A stretch of 64,000 bases of DNA, from NCBI RefSeq assembly GCF_044872765.1, contig NZ_CP085253.1, positions 1,736,001 to 1,800,000 of the forward strand, in the 5' to 3' direction. Under the pieces are notes generated by a model. It was not told the DNA's origin and did not search any database. It saw only the letters and a list, made by a program, of their open reading frames with translations. Below, one piece after another: positions 50,612 through 60,650 of this stretch. The position numbers and the translations under genes are program-made. The first letter of the stretch is position 1. Each line of letters begins with the position of its first letter. This DNA comes from Micrococcus sp023147585 (GTDB lineage Bacteria; Actinomycetota; Actinomycetes; Actinomycetales; Micrococcaceae).

Positions 50612-51603
50612 TTCCTCCTCCGGTTCTTGCGCTGCGGCTGCACGCGCTGACCCGGGCGGAGCGGCTCACCGTTGAGCACGGTGCCGGCGGACGCACCCGA
50701 GGTGTGCGCGGAGGACGAGGCGGCCGGGGCCTCGGTGACCTTCTTGCCGACGGGAGGCAGGCCCTTGGCGGCGCGGCGCTCGTTGAGCTCCTGCTCGGCG
50801 ATCGAGCCGGGGGTGGGGTTGTTGCGGATGATCCACCACTGCTGGCCCACGGCCCAGAAGTTGGAGTACGTCCAGTAGAGAAGCACGCCGATGGGGAAGT
50901 TGATGCCGCCGATGCCGAAGATCAGGGGCATCGCGTAGAGCATGATCTGCTGCGTCTGGGCCATGGGACCGGTCAGCGCGGTCTGGCTCATGTTCTTGGA
51001 CATGAGCATCTTCTGCATGTAGAACATGGAGCCGCTCATGAGCAGGATGAGGACCAGCGCCACGATGAGCACGGGCAGGCCGCCGTCCTGGCCGAACGAG
51101 CGCATGAAGGTGTCCGACATGCGGGCGCCGAAGATCGTGGAGCCCTCGAAGGAGCGGATCTGGTCCGCGGAGAGCGCGTCCATGCCCTGGCCCTGCTCGG
51201 CGGCGGTCCGCGCGCCGATGAGCACCTGGTAGAGGGCGAAGAAGAACGGCATCTGCACCAGCAGCGGGAGGCACGCGGCGAACGGGTTCGCCTTGTGCTC
51301 CTTCATGAGGGCCTGCTGCTCGAGCGCCATGGCCTGGCGGGAGAGCTGGTCCTTCTTGCCCTTGTACTTGGCCTGCAGCTTCTGCAGCTCGGGCTGGATG
51401 GCCTGCATGGAGCGCTGGGCGTTGATCTGCTTGACGAACAGCGGGATCAGCAGGGTGCGGATCAGCACCACCAGCAGGAGGATGGACAGCGCCCACGTCC
51501 AGCCGGAGTCGGAGGGCATGCCCACCGTCTCCAGCAGGGTGTGGAACGCCCCGAGGATCCAGGACATGAGCCAGCGGAACGGGGCGAGGATGGCTTCGAA
51601 CAT
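50608..51603 (-). CDS. yidC: Membrane protein insertase YidC
   Basis: A 331-residue multi-pass protein that inserts proteins into the membrane. MFEAILAPFRWLMSWILGAF starts the first helix. LLIPLFVKQINAQRSMQAIQ and the basic cytoplasmic region are typical of Oxa1/YidC. The start is ATG 51603. It ends in a basic Arg/Lys-rich tail. Confidence 0.94.
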   Translation of the reverse strand: MFEAILAPFRWLMSWILGAFHTLLETVGMPSDSGWTWALSILLLVVLIRTLLIPLFVKQINAQRSMQAIQPELQKLQAKYKGKKDQLSRQAMALEQQALMKEHKANPFAACLPLLVQMPFFFALYQVLIGARTAAEQGQGMDALSADQIRSFEGSTIFGARMSDTFMRSFGQDGGLPVLIVALVLILLMSGSMFYMQKMLMSKNMSQTALTGPMAQTQQIMLYAMPLIFGIGGINFPIGVLLYWTYSNFWAVGQQWWIIRNNPTPGSIAEQELNERRAAKGLPPVGKKVTEAPAASSSAHTSGASAGTVLNGEPLRPGQRVQPQRKNRRRK

Positions 51604-51608
51604 GGGGG

Positions 51609-51977
51609 TCAATCCTCCGGCTGAGGGTCGGGTGGGACGGGAGGGTGGTTCAGGGAGATGATCCGGGGCTGCCGGCCCGGCGGCCACACGCGTCGGCCTG
51701 GCGGCACGGGGTCCACCCCGCCGTCCGCCCACGGGTGGCAGCTGGCGATCCGACGAGCGGTGAGCAGACTCCCCTTCGCGGCCCCGTGCACGTGGACGGC
51801 CTCGAGGCCGTAGGCGGAGCAGCTGGGGAAGTACCGGCACACCTGCCCGTACAGGGGCGAGACGGCGAACCGCCAGGCCATGATGACCCACGCGAACAGC
51901 GTGGAGGGCAGGGCGCGGAGGGGTCCCCATTCCCGCGCGGGCTCGCGCACCGTGAACGGTGAGGAGGCGGTGGCCAT
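51609..51977 (-). CDS. yidD: Membrane protein insertion efficiency factor YidD
   Basis: A 122-residue protein. FAVSPLYGQVCRYFPSCSAY and ADGGVDPVPP are the YidD signature with conserved cysteines. ATG 51977 overlaps the rnpA stop codon (ATGA). It lies 5 bp before yidC. Confidence 0.92.
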   Translation of the reverse strand: MATASSPFTVREPAREWGPLRALPSTLFAWVIMAWRFAVSPLYGQVCRYFPSCSAYGLEAVHVHGAAKGSLLTARRIASCHPWADGGVDPVPPGRRVWPPGRQPRIISLNHPPVPPDPQPED

Positions 51978-52411
51978 CAGGCCTCCTTCGCGAGGGGCGG
52001 CGGCGGGGGGAGGGGAGAGGGGTCCGCAGTCAGGCCGCGGGTGCGCAGCGCCTTGGCGAGGGCGCTGCTCACGTCTCGGCGCAGCGTGGCGTGGTCCGCG
52101 TCGGCCGCGGCGGGCAGGGCCCGCACCTGGACGAGCACGGGCAGCCCCCGAAGGGCCGGGGTCTCGAACTCGTGGCGGACGATGTCCCGCAGGCGGCGCT
52201 TGACGCGGTTGCGGACGACCGCGTTCCCCACGGACTTGGAGACGACGAACCCGGCCCGCGGTCGCTGAGGCGTGCTCAGCGTCGAGGGCCGGGTCAGCGC
52301 AGGGTCCAGGGCGAGGGACACCACGACGCTCCGACGGCCGACCCGGGTGCCGGTGCGGCCGATGTGGCGGAACTCCGCGGGGGTCCGGACGCGCCGGTCT
52401 CGGGGCAGCAC
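51977..52411 (-). CDS. rnpA: Ribonuclease P protein component
   Basis: The basic protein partner of RNase P RNA in tRNA 5-prime processing, 144 residues. FVVSKSVGNAVVRNRVKRRL is the family motif. It follows rpmH, as in nearly all bacteria, and overlaps yidD. Confidence 0.94.
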   Translation of the reverse strand: MLPRDRRVRTPAEFRHIGRTGTRVGRRSVVVSLALDPALTRPSTLSTPQRPRAGFVVSKSVGNAVVRNRVKRRLRDIVRHEFETPALRGLPVLVQVRALPAAADADHATLRRDVSSALAKALRTRGLTADPSPLPPPPPLAKEA

Positions 52412-52439
52412 GGCGCGCGTCAGCCCTGGAGGCGCCTGA

Positions 52440-52577
52440 TCAGGCGGACAGCTCCGCGCGGTTCTTGCCGCGGCGGGCGGAGAGGATGGCGCGGCCGGCG
52501 CGGGTGCGCATGCGGGCGCGGAAGCCGTGCTTGCGGGCGCGGCGGCGGTTGTTGGGCTGGAAGGTGCGCTTGCTCAC
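52440..52577 (-). CDS. rpmH: 50S ribosomal protein bL34
   Basis: A 45-residue protein reading MSKRTFQPNNRRRARKHGFR, then RMRTRAGRAILSARR, ending RAELSA. The start is GTG at 52577, the stop TGA at 52440. It is the first gene of the rpmH-rnpA-yidD-yidC-jag-rsmG-parA run, transcribed away from dnaA. Confidence 0.96.
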   Translation of the reverse strand: MSKRTFQPNNRRRARKHGFRARMRTRAGRAILSARRGKNRAELSA

Positions 52578-52786
52578 TGTGATCACTCCACGACGTGTTG
52601 TGTGTGCCTGCGACCGCCGACCTGAACAGGTGAACCAGGGGGATGGACCGGTGAGGCTCTGACATGAAATCCCCGGCGGGCACGATGGATCGACAGCCCG
52701 GGGGACCAGGCAACTCTAGTTCCCACGGACGCGCGGGTCAAACGGGTGCGCGGGCGAGCCCGGGCGCGCGGGGCGGGCGGGCGGGG

Positions 52787-52850
52787 TCGTCCACAGGAGG
52801 ATAAGGGTTGTCCACCGACTGTGCACAACCCTGTGGACAGTCGCTAGACT
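52787..52850. promoter_or_regulatory. dnaA promoter region with DnaA boxes
   Basis: Four single-mismatch DnaA boxes lie at 52787-52795, 52808-52816, 52820-52828 and 52832-52840. A promoter TGCACA (52822-52827), 17 bp, then TAGACT (52845-52850) overlaps them, which suggests autoregulation of dnaA. The rest of the rpmH-dnaA stretch (52578-52928) shows nothing else. Confidence 0.55.
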
Positions 52851-52928
52851 CCCCTCACCGAGTCCGAAGGACGCCGTTCGCCGCAGTCTCCTCACCATTG
52901 GTGGGCTGCCCCAGGAAAGGAAGTCTCC

Positions 52929-54461
52929 GTGGTGGCAGATCAGGCCGTGCTGACGTCGTGGCGCTCCGTCGTGAGCACGCTGGAGGACGACGCGCGGGTC
53001 AGCGCACGTCTCATGGGCTACGTCTACCTGGCCCAGCCGCAGGGGCAGATCGGCAACACCCTCCTGCTGGCGGTGCCCAACGAGACCACCCGCGAGACGC
53101 TCCAGAGCGCCCAGGTGGCCGAGGCCCTGACGGACGCCCTCACCGCGGTGTTCCGCGAGGAGATCCTGCTCGCCATCTCCATCGACGCGAACCTGCAGCC
53201 GCCCCGCACCCCCGAGCCGGAGGCCCGCCGCTCCGCCCTCGCCGGCGAGCCCGTGAGCGCCGAGCCGACCCCGGACCCCGACTCCCGGCCCGGCCGTCGC
53301 GCGGTCGCCGCCGAGCTCCCCGGCTTCGAGCGTCGCCAGGAGGACCCCGCGCCCGAGGCCCCGGCCCCGGGCGGTCCCGCCGCCGGCACGCCCACGCCGG
53401 CGCCGCCGTCGACCTCGGCCGAGACGAGCCGCCTCAACGAGCGCTACCACTTCGAGACGTTCGTGATCGGCTCCTCCAACCGCTTCGCCCACGCCGCGGC
53501 GAACGCCGTGGCGGAGGCGCCGGCGAAGGCCTACAACCCGCTCTTCATCTACGGCGAGTCCGGCCTGGGCAAGACGCACCTGCTGCACGCGATCGGGCAC
53601 TACGCCCGCCGCCTCTACCCGGGCCTGCGCGTGCGCTACGTGAACTCCGAGGAGTTCACCAACGACTTCATCAACTCCATCCGCCATGACGAGGGCGCCT
53701 CGTTCAAGCAGCTCTACCGCAACGTGGACATCCTGCTGATCGACGACATCCAGTTCCTGGCGGACAAGGAAGCGACCGTGGAGGAGTTCTTCCACACCTT
53801 CAACACGCTCTACAACAACAACAAGCAGGTGGTCATCACCTCGGACCTGCCGCCCAAGCAGCTCTCCGGGTTCGAGGACCGCCTGCGCTCCCGCTTCGAG
53901 TGGGGCCTGATCACGGACATCCAGCCGCCGGACCTGGAGACCCGCATCGCGATCCTGCGCAAGAAGGCGGAGGCCGAGGGGCTCGTGGCCCCGCCGGAGG
54001 CCCTCGAGTACATCGCCTCCCGCATCTCCACCAACATCCGAGAGCTCGAGGGCGCCCTCATCCGCGTGACGGCGTTCGCCTCGCTGAACCGTCAGCCGGT
54101 GGACATCGAGCTGGCCGAGCACGTCCTCAAGGACCTCATCACGGACGACTCGGCGCAGGAGATCACGCCGGAGCTGATCCTCCACGCGACGGGGGAGTAC
54201 TTCAACCTCACCCTCGAGGAGCTGACCAGCAAGTCCCGCACACGCACGCTCGTGACGGCGCGCCAGATCGCCATGTACCTGCTGCGCGAGCTGACCGAGA
54301 TGTCCCTGCCGAAGATCGGCCAGGAGCTCGGCGGACGCGACCACACCACCGTGATGCACGCAGACCGCAAGATCCGCGAGCTCATGGCCGAGCGTCGCAC
54401 GATCTACAACCAGGTGACCGAGCTCACCAACGAGATCAAACGCAAGCAGCGCGGCGCCTGA
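52929..54461 (+). CDS. dnaA: Chromosomal replication initiator DnaA
   Basis: An AAA+ initiator that binds DnaA boxes and melts the origin. It is 510 residues: domain I (1-90), a Pro/Ala-rich domain II, the AAA+ domain with Walker A GESGLGKT at 209-216 and ILLIDDIQFLADKE, then the DNA-binding domain with the signature GRDHTTVMHAD. The start is GTG 52929 or the next GTG at 52932; GGAAAGG lies upstream. The longest box cluster follows the gene. Confidence 0.97.
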   Translation: MVADQAVLTSWRSVVSTLEDDARVSARLMGYVYLAQPQGQIGNTLLLAVPNETTRETLQSAQVAEALTDALTAVFREEILLAISIDANLQPPRTPEPEARRSALAGEPVSAEPTPDPDSRPGRRAVAAELPGFERRQEDPAPEAPAPGGPAAGTPTPAPPSTSAETSRLNERYHFETFVIGSSNRFAHAAANAVAEAPAKAYNPLFIYGESGLGKTHLLHAIGHYARRLYPGLRVRYVNSEEFTNDFINSIRHDEGASFKQLYRNVDILLIDDIQFLADKEATVEEFFHTFNTLYNNNKQVVITSDLPPKQLSGFEDRLRSRFEWGLITDIQPPDLETRIAILRKKAEAEGLVAPPEALEYIASRISTNIRELEGALIRVTAFASLNRQPVDIELAEHVLKDLITDDSAQEITPELILHATGEYFNLTLEELTSKSRTRTLVTARQIAMYLLRELTEMSLPKIGQELGGRDHTTVMHADRKIRELMAERRTIYNQVTELTNEIKRKQRGA

Positions 54462-54990
54462 GGGACGTCCGATCCCCTTCAACCGGAGCCTGAGACTCCA
54501 TCCACATTGTCCACCACTGTGGACAACCCTGTGGAGAAGCGCCCCCACTGTGGACAACGCGCGCCCCGTCCCCGCGGGATCCCCGCGCCGATTCCGAGCG
54601 GTCCACACCCCTGGGGACGGTGGCCGCGCACAGGGTGGGGAGCCAGCCTCGAGCGAGGAGTTCTCCACCGTCATCCACAGGCGTCCACAGGCGTGAACCG
54701 CATGATTCCGCGGATCCAGCGAGGTGTGGACAAGGTCTGTGGACAGAACTGTGGACGGCCGGAGGACAAACGGTGCAGCGCACCGCACAACCTCCCACAC
54801 CCCTGTGGACGACGTCGGTGGGCTGCGATCGGCTCATCCACCGGCCGTGCACACCCCCGACGGGACGGAATCCCCACGCCCCCCACAGCGAGATCGGCGG
54901 CCTGACGCCGCACATCGCGGTTGTCCACAGAATCCACACGTGCTATTACCCCTACTGACCCTTCCGTAGAGATCCTGTCAAGCAACATCA
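54462..54990. other. Replication origin oriC
   Basis: The dnaA-dnaN gap has many DnaA boxes. Perfect TGTGGACAA/TTGTCCACA occur at 54518-54526, 54549-54557, 54725-54733 and 54921-54929. One-mismatch boxes are at 54507, 54530, 54738 and 54804, with several weaker ones. The AT-richer stretch near 54940-54990 next to the last box could be the unwinding element. The position between dnaA and dnaN is usual for actinobacteria. Confidence 0.88.
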
Positions 54991-55077
54991 AGGCTCCCTG
55001 CGCCGCGCCCCGCTCCCGGCCCCTGCCGGGCCCCTGAATGACACGTCCTCGGCAGCCCTCCACAGAGCGGGGGTGAA

Positions 55078-55107
55078 CTGACACCGCCCGCGCCGAGCGC
55101 CTATGCT
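55078..55107 (+). promoter_or_regulatory. Likely dnaN promoter
   Basis: CTGACA (55078-55083) and TATGCT (55102-55107) are 18 bp apart, in the 270 bp between oriC and dnaN, which shows no other feature. Confidence 0.45.
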
Positions 55108-55261
55108 GACGTTCACGTGACGGCTCGCCGAACCGCGGTCCCGCACCGCACGCCCGAGTCCGTCACCGCCGAGGCCTCCCATCCCCTCCGCCGGCGCTCG
55201 CGCCGAAGAGGGACGGGTCTCCCATGACCGACGTCCCCGCCAGAGAGGCAGTGCAGAGCTC

Positions 55262-56377
55262 GTGAAGTTCACCGTCGAACGCGACATCCTCAGCGACGCC
55301 GTCTCCTGGACCGCCCGCTCGCTCTCCCCGCGGCCCCCCGTTCCGGTGCTCTCCGGCCTGCTCCTCACGGCGGAGAACGGCCTGGTCTCCCTGGCCAGCT
55401 TCGACTACGAGACCTCGGCACGCCTGGAGATCGAGGCGGACGTGGAGGCCGAGGGCCAGGTCCTCGTGTCCGGGCGCCTGCTGAACGACATCGTCCGCTC
55501 CCTGCCCGCCGCCCCCGTCACGGTGGAGCTCGACGGCGGCAAGGTCGTGGTGACGTGCCGCTCCTCCCGCTTCGCCCTGGCCACCATGCCGGTGGGCGAC
55601 TACCCCTCGCTCCCGGAGCTGCCGACGGCCGTCGGCACCGTGGACGGCGCGGCCTTCGCGCACGCCGTGGCGCAGGTGACCGTGGCCGCCTCCAAGGACG
55701 ACACACTCCCGATCCTCACCGCCGTGAAGGTCGAGATCGACGGCGACACCATGACGTTCCTGGCCACGGACCGCTACCGGCTGGCCATGAAGGAGATCCG
55801 CTGGACCCCCGCGGACCCCTCGATCTCCACCTCGCTGCTGGTCAAGTCCCGCACCCTCACCGAGGTGGCCAAGTCCCTCGGGGGCGGCGGTGACCTCGAG
55901 ATCATGGTCAGCGAGAAGGTGGACCTCGTGGGCTTCGCCTCCGGCGGTCGCCGCACCACCTCGGTGCTCGTGGACGGCGAGTACCCCAAGATCCGCTCCC
56001 TCTTCCCGGAGTCGAGCCCCATCCAGGCCGTCGTGGAGACCGGCGCCCTCGTGGAGGCCTCGCGGCGCGTCGCCCTCGTGGCCGAGCGCAACACCGCGCT
56101 GCGCATGGTGTTCCGGGAGGGCGAGGTCAGCCTCGACGCCGGCACGGGGGACGACGCGAGCGCCACCGAGTCCGTGCCCTGCACTCTCGAGGGGGAGGAG
56201 ATCACGGTCGCCTTCAACCCGTCCTATCTCTCCGAGGGCCTGGCCGTCGTGGACCAGCCGCAGGTGCGCTTCTCCTTCACCGCCGCTCCGAAGCCCGCGC
56301 TGCTCACGGGCGTCTCCGAGGACGCCGGCACCGTCTCCGACTACCGGTATCTCGTGATGCCGGTGCGCCTGGCCTGA
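55262..56377 (+). CDS. dnaN: DNA polymerase III beta clamp
   Basis: The 371-residue sliding clamp ring of the replicase. KFTVERDILSDAVSWTARSL starts the first of three similar domains, and the C-terminal YRYLVMPVRLA is typical. GTG 55262 is the start. It lies downstream of oriC and directly before recF. Confidence 0.96.
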   Translation: MKFTVERDILSDAVSWTARSLSPRPPVPVLSGLLLTAENGLVSLASFDYETSARLEIEADVEAEGQVLVSGRLLNDIVRSLPAAPVTVELDGGKVVVTCRSSRFALATMPVGDYPSLPELPTAVGTVDGAAFAHAVAQVTVAASKDDTLPILTAVKVEIDGDTMTFLATDRYRLAMKEIRWTPADPSISTSLLVKSRTLTEVAKSLGGGGDLEIMVSEKVDLVGFASGGRRTTSVLVDGEYPKIRSLFPESSPIQAVVETGALVEASRRVALVAERNTALRMVFREGEVSLDAGTGDDASATESVPCTLEGEEITVAFNPSYLSEGLAVVDQPQVRFSFTAAPKPALLTGVSEDAGTVSDYRYLVMPVRLA

Positions 56378-56396
56378 CGGGCCCGGCCCCCACCCC

Positions 56397-57608
56397 GTGC
56401 GCCTGTCCCGCCTGACCGTCCAGGACTTCCGGTCCTACCGGTGGGCCGACCTCGAGATGCAGCCGGGCTCCACGGTCCTGCTCGGGGCCAACGGCGTGGG
56501 CAAGACCAACCTGGTGGAGGCCATCGGCTACCTGGGGTCGCACCAGTCCCACCGGGTGAGCGCCGACGCGCAGCTCGTCCGCTTCGGCCAGCCCGGCGCC
56601 AGGATCGCCGGCCGGGTGCACCGCGGCTCGCGCACGGTGGCGCTCGAGCTCGAGATCCTCCCGGGCCGCTCGAACCGGGTGGCCATCAACCGCGGCGCCC
56701 CCGTGCGGGCCAAGGAGGGCCTCGGCATCCTGCGCACCGTGGTGTTCGCCCCCGAGGACCTCGGCCTCGTCACGCAGGACCCGGGCGGCCGCCGTCGCTT
56801 CCTCGACCAGCTCATGGTGCAGCTGCGCCCCGCCCTGGGCGAGGCCGCCTCGGACTTCGAGCGGGTCCTGCGCCAGCGCAACGCGCTGCTGAAGTCCGCG
56901 CGGCGTGCCCGGCGCTGGGGCGCGGAGGAGGAGTCCACCCTCGCGGTGTGGGACGAGCACCTGTGCGCGGCCGGAGCCCGGCTGCTGCACGGCCGGCTCC
57001 ACGTGCTGCGCCTGCTGGCCCACCCGCTCCAGGAGATGTACGCGGCGCTGACCAACGGCTCCAAGGCCGCGACCTACGCCTATGACTCCACCGTCCCGCT
57101 GGCCCGCGGCACGCACGCGGAGGTCCCCTCCGTGGCCGAGCTGGCCGCGGACATGGCCACGGCCCTCCTCGCCCAGCGCGACGAGGAGCAGGCCCGCGCC
57201 CTCACCCTCGTGGGCCCGCACCGGGACGAGCTGACCCTCTTCCTGGGCCCGGCCCCGGCGCGCGGCTACGCCTCGCACGGGGAGACCTGGTCTCTCGCGC
57301 TCGCCCTGCGCCTCGCGGCGTACGACGTGCTCGTGGCCGACGACCCGGATCCGGACGGCCGTCCCGTGCTGATCCTCGACGACGTCTTCGCGGAGCTCGA
57401 CTCCGCCCGGCGCTCGCGCCTGGCCCGCCTCGTGGGGCGCGCGGAGCAGGTGATCGTCACGGGCGCCGCCGTCGAGGACATCCCGGCGGAGCTGACCGGG
57501 CCGCGGATCCTCATCCGTCAGGACGCGGAGGGATCCGAGGCCGTGCCGGCCGCCGACCCGGTGGAGGGAGACATCCGCGCCCCCCGCGAGGGCGGCCGCG
57601 ATGGCTGA
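56397..57608 (+). CDS. recF: Recombination and repair protein RecF
   Basis: An SMC-like ATPase of 403 residues that loads recombinase at single-strand gaps. Walker A GANGVGKTNLVEAIGYL begins near residue 29, and the C-terminal LILDDVFAELDSARRSRL is the Walker B/D-loop. GTG 56397 is 19 bp after dnaN. It overlaps the next gene by 8 bp. Confidence 0.95.
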   Translation: MRLSRLTVQDFRSYRWADLEMQPGSTVLLGANGVGKTNLVEAIGYLGSHQSHRVSADAQLVRFGQPGARIAGRVHRGSRTVALELEILPGRSNRVAINRGAPVRAKEGLGILRTVVFAPEDLGLVTQDPGGRRRFLDQLMVQLRPALGEAASDFERVLRQRNALLKSARRARRWGAEEESTLAVWDEHLCAAGARLLHGRLHVLRLLAHPLQEMYAALTNGSKAATYAYDSTVPLARGTHAEVPSVAELAADMATALLAQRDEEQARALTLVGPHRDELTLFLGPAPARGYASHGETWSLALALRLAAYDVLVADDPDPDGRPVLILDDVFAELDSARRSRLARLVGRAEQVIVTGAAVEDIPAELTGPRILIRQDAEGSEAVPAADPVEGDIRAPREGGRDG

Positions 57609-58173
57609 GCCGGAGCCCCCGTTCACCCCGGACCGCCCGGACCTCGCCCTCGTGCAGCTGCGCCGGGTCCGCGACGCCGCCCGGGAGCGCGGAGAGGCCC
57701 CCCTGCGCACACGAGGGAGCGGCGCGGGGCTCGCGGCGTCGATGGCGGGTACGGGCGGCGGCCCCCGCGGGCACGACGACGGCGTCCGTCGTCGCCGGCC
57801 GTTCTCCGGCGCGGACCGGGACCCGGCCGAGGTCTCCGACGTCTTCTCCCGCCTCATCCGGGACCGCGGCTGGTCCACGCCCGTGGCCGTGGGCTCCGTG
57901 CTGACGCGCTGGACCGAGCTGGTGGGCCCGGAGATCGCGCTGCACTGCCGCCCCGAGTCCTTCGAGAACTCCGTGGTGCGGGTGCGCACCAGCTCCACGG
58001 CATGGGCCACGCAGCTGCGGCTCATGGCGCCGGTGCTGCTCGAGCGGTTCGACGAGGCGCTCGGCCCGGGCGTGGTCACGCGCCTCGAGGCGCTCGGCCC
58101 GCAGGCGCCGAGCTGGCGGAAGGGCCCGCGCACCGTGCGGGGCGGCCGCGGCCCCCGTGACACCTACGGGTGA
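57601..58173 (+). CDS. dciA: DUF721/DciA helicase loader-like protein
   Basis: A 190-residue protein. Residues 90-170 form the DUF721 domain (WTELVGPEIALHCRPESFEN, VRVRTSSTAWATQLRLM). DciA helps load DnaB in bacteria that lack DnaC/DnaI. An Arg/Gly-rich basic linker precedes the domain. Its ATG lies inside the end of recF, so the two are translationally coupled. Confidence 0.85.
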   Translation: MAEPEPPFTPDRPDLALVQLRRVRDAARERGEAPLRTRGSGAGLAASMAGTGGGPRGHDDGVRRRRPFSGADRDPAEVSDVFSRLIRDRGWSTPVAVGSVLTRWTELVGPEIALHCRPESFENSVVRVRTSSTAWATQLRLMAPVLLERFDEALGPGVVTRLEALGPQAPSWRKGPRTVRGGRGPRDTYG

Positions 58174-58503
58174 CCCGGGACCGTAGGCGCCCCTCTGACG
58201 CACGGAGGGCCCGTCAGACGGCCCGGGTGTCCTGGACGGGATCCCGCACCCCTCCTGAGGGGTCTCTGGGGCCGCTCAGGGGCGGTCTCGGCCTCCGCCT
58301 TCCGCGATGTGGCGGGCACGAGGGCGGCAAGCGCCTAGACTGGTGGGGAACTGCGGAGCCCCGGTCCCATCCGACGCTCCGCCCCCGCAGCAGCCCGTCC
58401 GCGTCCTCCCGCAGGACCGCGGCGCCGTCCGCCCCCCGGCCGTGCGCCCGCGCGCGGGATGCCACGTGAGGATGCCGCCGACGTTGAGGAGTGACCAGCA
58501 CCC
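58174..58503. other. Intergenic stretch before gyrB
   Basis: 330 bp without a gene. It contains GC-rich inverted words (ACCCCTC/GAGGGGT near 58248-58263) and a possible -10 element TAGACT at 58336-58341, like that of dnaA. This suggests a separate gyrB promoter; no clear -35 is seen. Confidence 0.4.
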
Positions 58504-60645
58504 GTGAGCGACGCAACGCCCGAGAACCCGGCCGAGGTGCCCGCGGCCACGCCGCAGCCCGAGACGCCGCAGGCCTCCGCCGAGGCCGCGCCGGCCCCGC
58601 GCGACCGCAAGGTGCCCGGCGACTACGGCGCCTCCGCCATCACGGTCCTCGAGGGCCTCGAGGCCGTGCGCAAGCGCCCCGGCATGTACATCGGCTCGAC
58701 CGGCCCGCGCGGCCTCCACCACCTCGTGTACGAGGTGGTGGACAATTCCGTGGACGAGGCCCTGGCCGGGTACGCGGACGGGATCGACGTGACGCTGCAG
58801 GCCGACGGCGGCGTGCGCGTGGAGGACAACGGCCGCGGCATCCCCGTGGACGTCCACCCCACCGAGGGCAAGCCGACCGTGGAGGTCGTCATGACGATCC
58901 TGCACGCCGGCGGCAAGTTCGGCGGCGGCGGCTACGCCGTGTCCGGCGGTCTGCACGGCGTGGGCATCTCCGTGGTCAACGCGCTCTCCCGCCGCGTGGA
59001 CACCGAGGTGCGCCGCCAGGGCCACGCGTGGCGCATGAGCTTCGCGAACGGCGGCGTGCCGCAGGGCGAGCTCGTGAAGGGCGAGGAGACGGACGCCACC
59101 GGCACCGTCCAGACCTTCTACCCGGACCCGGAGATCTTCGAGTCCGTGGAGTTCGACTGGGAGACGCTGCGCGCCCGCTTCCAGCAGATGGCGTTCCTGA
59201 ACAAGGGCCTGCGCATCACGCTCACGGACGAGCGCGTCCAGGAGGACAACGCGGTCCAGGACGACGAGATCGTGGGGGAGGGCACCGTCGGGGACGCCCT
59301 CGAGGAGAACGGCCTCGACGAGGCCGCGCCCGCGCCCCAGCGCCGCACCGTGACCTACCGGTACGAGAACGGCCTGCTGGACTACGTGCGCCACCTGAAC
59401 TCCTCCAAGAAGGTGGAGCTCGTGCACGAGGACGTCATCGCGTTCGAGGCCGAGGACGGGGACCGATCCATGGCCGTCGAGGTGGCCATGCAGTGGACGG
59501 GCGCCTATTCGGAGTCCGTGCACACGTACGCCAACACCATCAACACCCATGAGGGCGGCACCCACGAGGAGGGCTTCCGCAGCGCCCTGACCGCCCTCAT
59601 CAACCGGTACGCGCGGGACAAGGAGATCCTCAAGCCCAAGGAGGACAACCTCACGGGCGAGGACATCCGCGAGGGCCTGACGGCCGTGCTCTCCGTGAAG
59701 CTCGCAGAGCCGCAGTTCGAGGGCCAGACGAAGACCAAGCTGGGCAACTCCGAGGCCCGCGGCTTCGTGTCCAAGGTGGTCACGGAGCACCTGGGCGACT
59801 GGCTCGAGCGGAACCCGGGCACCGCGAAGGAGATCATCCGCAAGGCCATCCAGGCCTCGCACGCCCGCCTGGCGGCCCGCAAGGCGCGTGACCATGCGCG
59901 GCGGAAGTCCCCGCTCGAGTCCTTCGGCATGCCCGGCAAGCTCGCCGACTGCTCCTCGAAGGACCCAGCGCGCTGCGAGGTGTACATCGTGGAGGGCGAC
60001 TCCGCCGGCGGCTCGGCCAAGCAGGGCCGCAACCCGGACACCCAGGCGATCCTCCCGCTGCGCGGCAAGATCCTGAACGTGGAGCGCGCCCGCCTGGACA
60101 AGGCCCTCGGCAACGCCGAGATCCAGTCCATGATCACGGCGTTCGGCACCAACATCGGCGAGGAGTTCGACCTCTCCAAGCTGCGGTATCACAAGATCGT
60201 GCTCATGGCCGATGCGGACGTGGACGGCCAGCACATCACCACGCTCCTGCTCACGGTGCTGTTCCGCTACATGCGCCCCCTCATCGAGGCGGGCCACGTG
60301 TTCCTGGCCCAGCCCCCGCTGTACCGCGTGAAGTGGTCCAACGCCCCGCACGACTACGTGTTCTCCGACGAGGAGCGTGACGCCGCGATCGAGGCCGGCC
60401 TGGCCCGCGGCTGGCGCTACCCCAAGGACAACGGCGTGCAGCGCTACAAGGGCCTGGGCGAGATGAACTACCAGGAGCTGTGGGACACCACCATGGACCC
60501 GGAGCACCGCACCCTGCTGCAGGTGACCATGGAGGACGCGGCCGCCGCGGACGCCGTGTTCTCCATGCTGATGGGCGAGGACGTCGAGTCCCGCCGCGGC
60601 TTCATCCAGCAGAACGCCAAGGACATCCGCTTCCTGGACATCTGA
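58504..60645 (+). CDS. gyrB: DNA gyrase subunit B
   Basis: The ATPase subunit of gyrase, 713 residues. The GHKL ATP site shows EVVDNSVDEALAGYADGIDV and GRGIPVDVHP, and the TOPRIM part EGDSAGGSAKQGRNPDTQAI. An Ala/Pro/Glu-rich tail of about 35 residues precedes the core. GTG 58504 starts the protein. A large hairpin separates it from gyrA. Confidence 0.97.
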   Translation: MSDATPENPAEVPAATPQPETPQASAEAAPAPRDRKVPGDYGASAITVLEGLEAVRKRPGMYIGSTGPRGLHHLVYEVVDNSVDEALAGYADGIDVTLQADGGVRVEDNGRGIPVDVHPTEGKPTVEVVMTILHAGGKFGGGGYAVSGGLHGVGISVVNALSRRVDTEVRRQGHAWRMSFANGGVPQGELVKGEETDATGTVQTFYPDPEIFESVEFDWETLRARFQQMAFLNKGLRITLTDERVQEDNAVQDDEIVGEGTVGDALEENGLDEAAPAPQRRTVTYRYENGLLDYVRHLNSSKKVELVHEDVIAFEAEDGDRSMAVEVAMQWTGAYSESVHTYANTINTHEGGTHEEGFRSALTALINRYARDKEILKPKEDNLTGEDIREGLTAVLSVKLAEPQFEGQTKTKLGNSEARGFVSKVVTEHLGDWLERNPGTAKEIIRKAIQASHARLAARKARDHARRKSPLESFGMPGKLADCSSKDPARCEVYIVEGDSAGGSAKQGRNPDTQAILPLRGKILNVERARLDKALGNAEIQSMITAFGTNIGEEFDLSKLRYHKIVLMADADVDGQHITTLLLTVLFRYMRPLIEAGHVFLAQPPLYRVKWSNAPHDYVFSDEERDAAIEAGLARGWRYPKDNGVQRYKGLGEMNYQELWDTTMDPEHRTLLQVTMEDAAAADAVFSMLMGEDVESRRGFIQQNAKDIRFLDI

Positions 60646-60650
60646 TCCGC

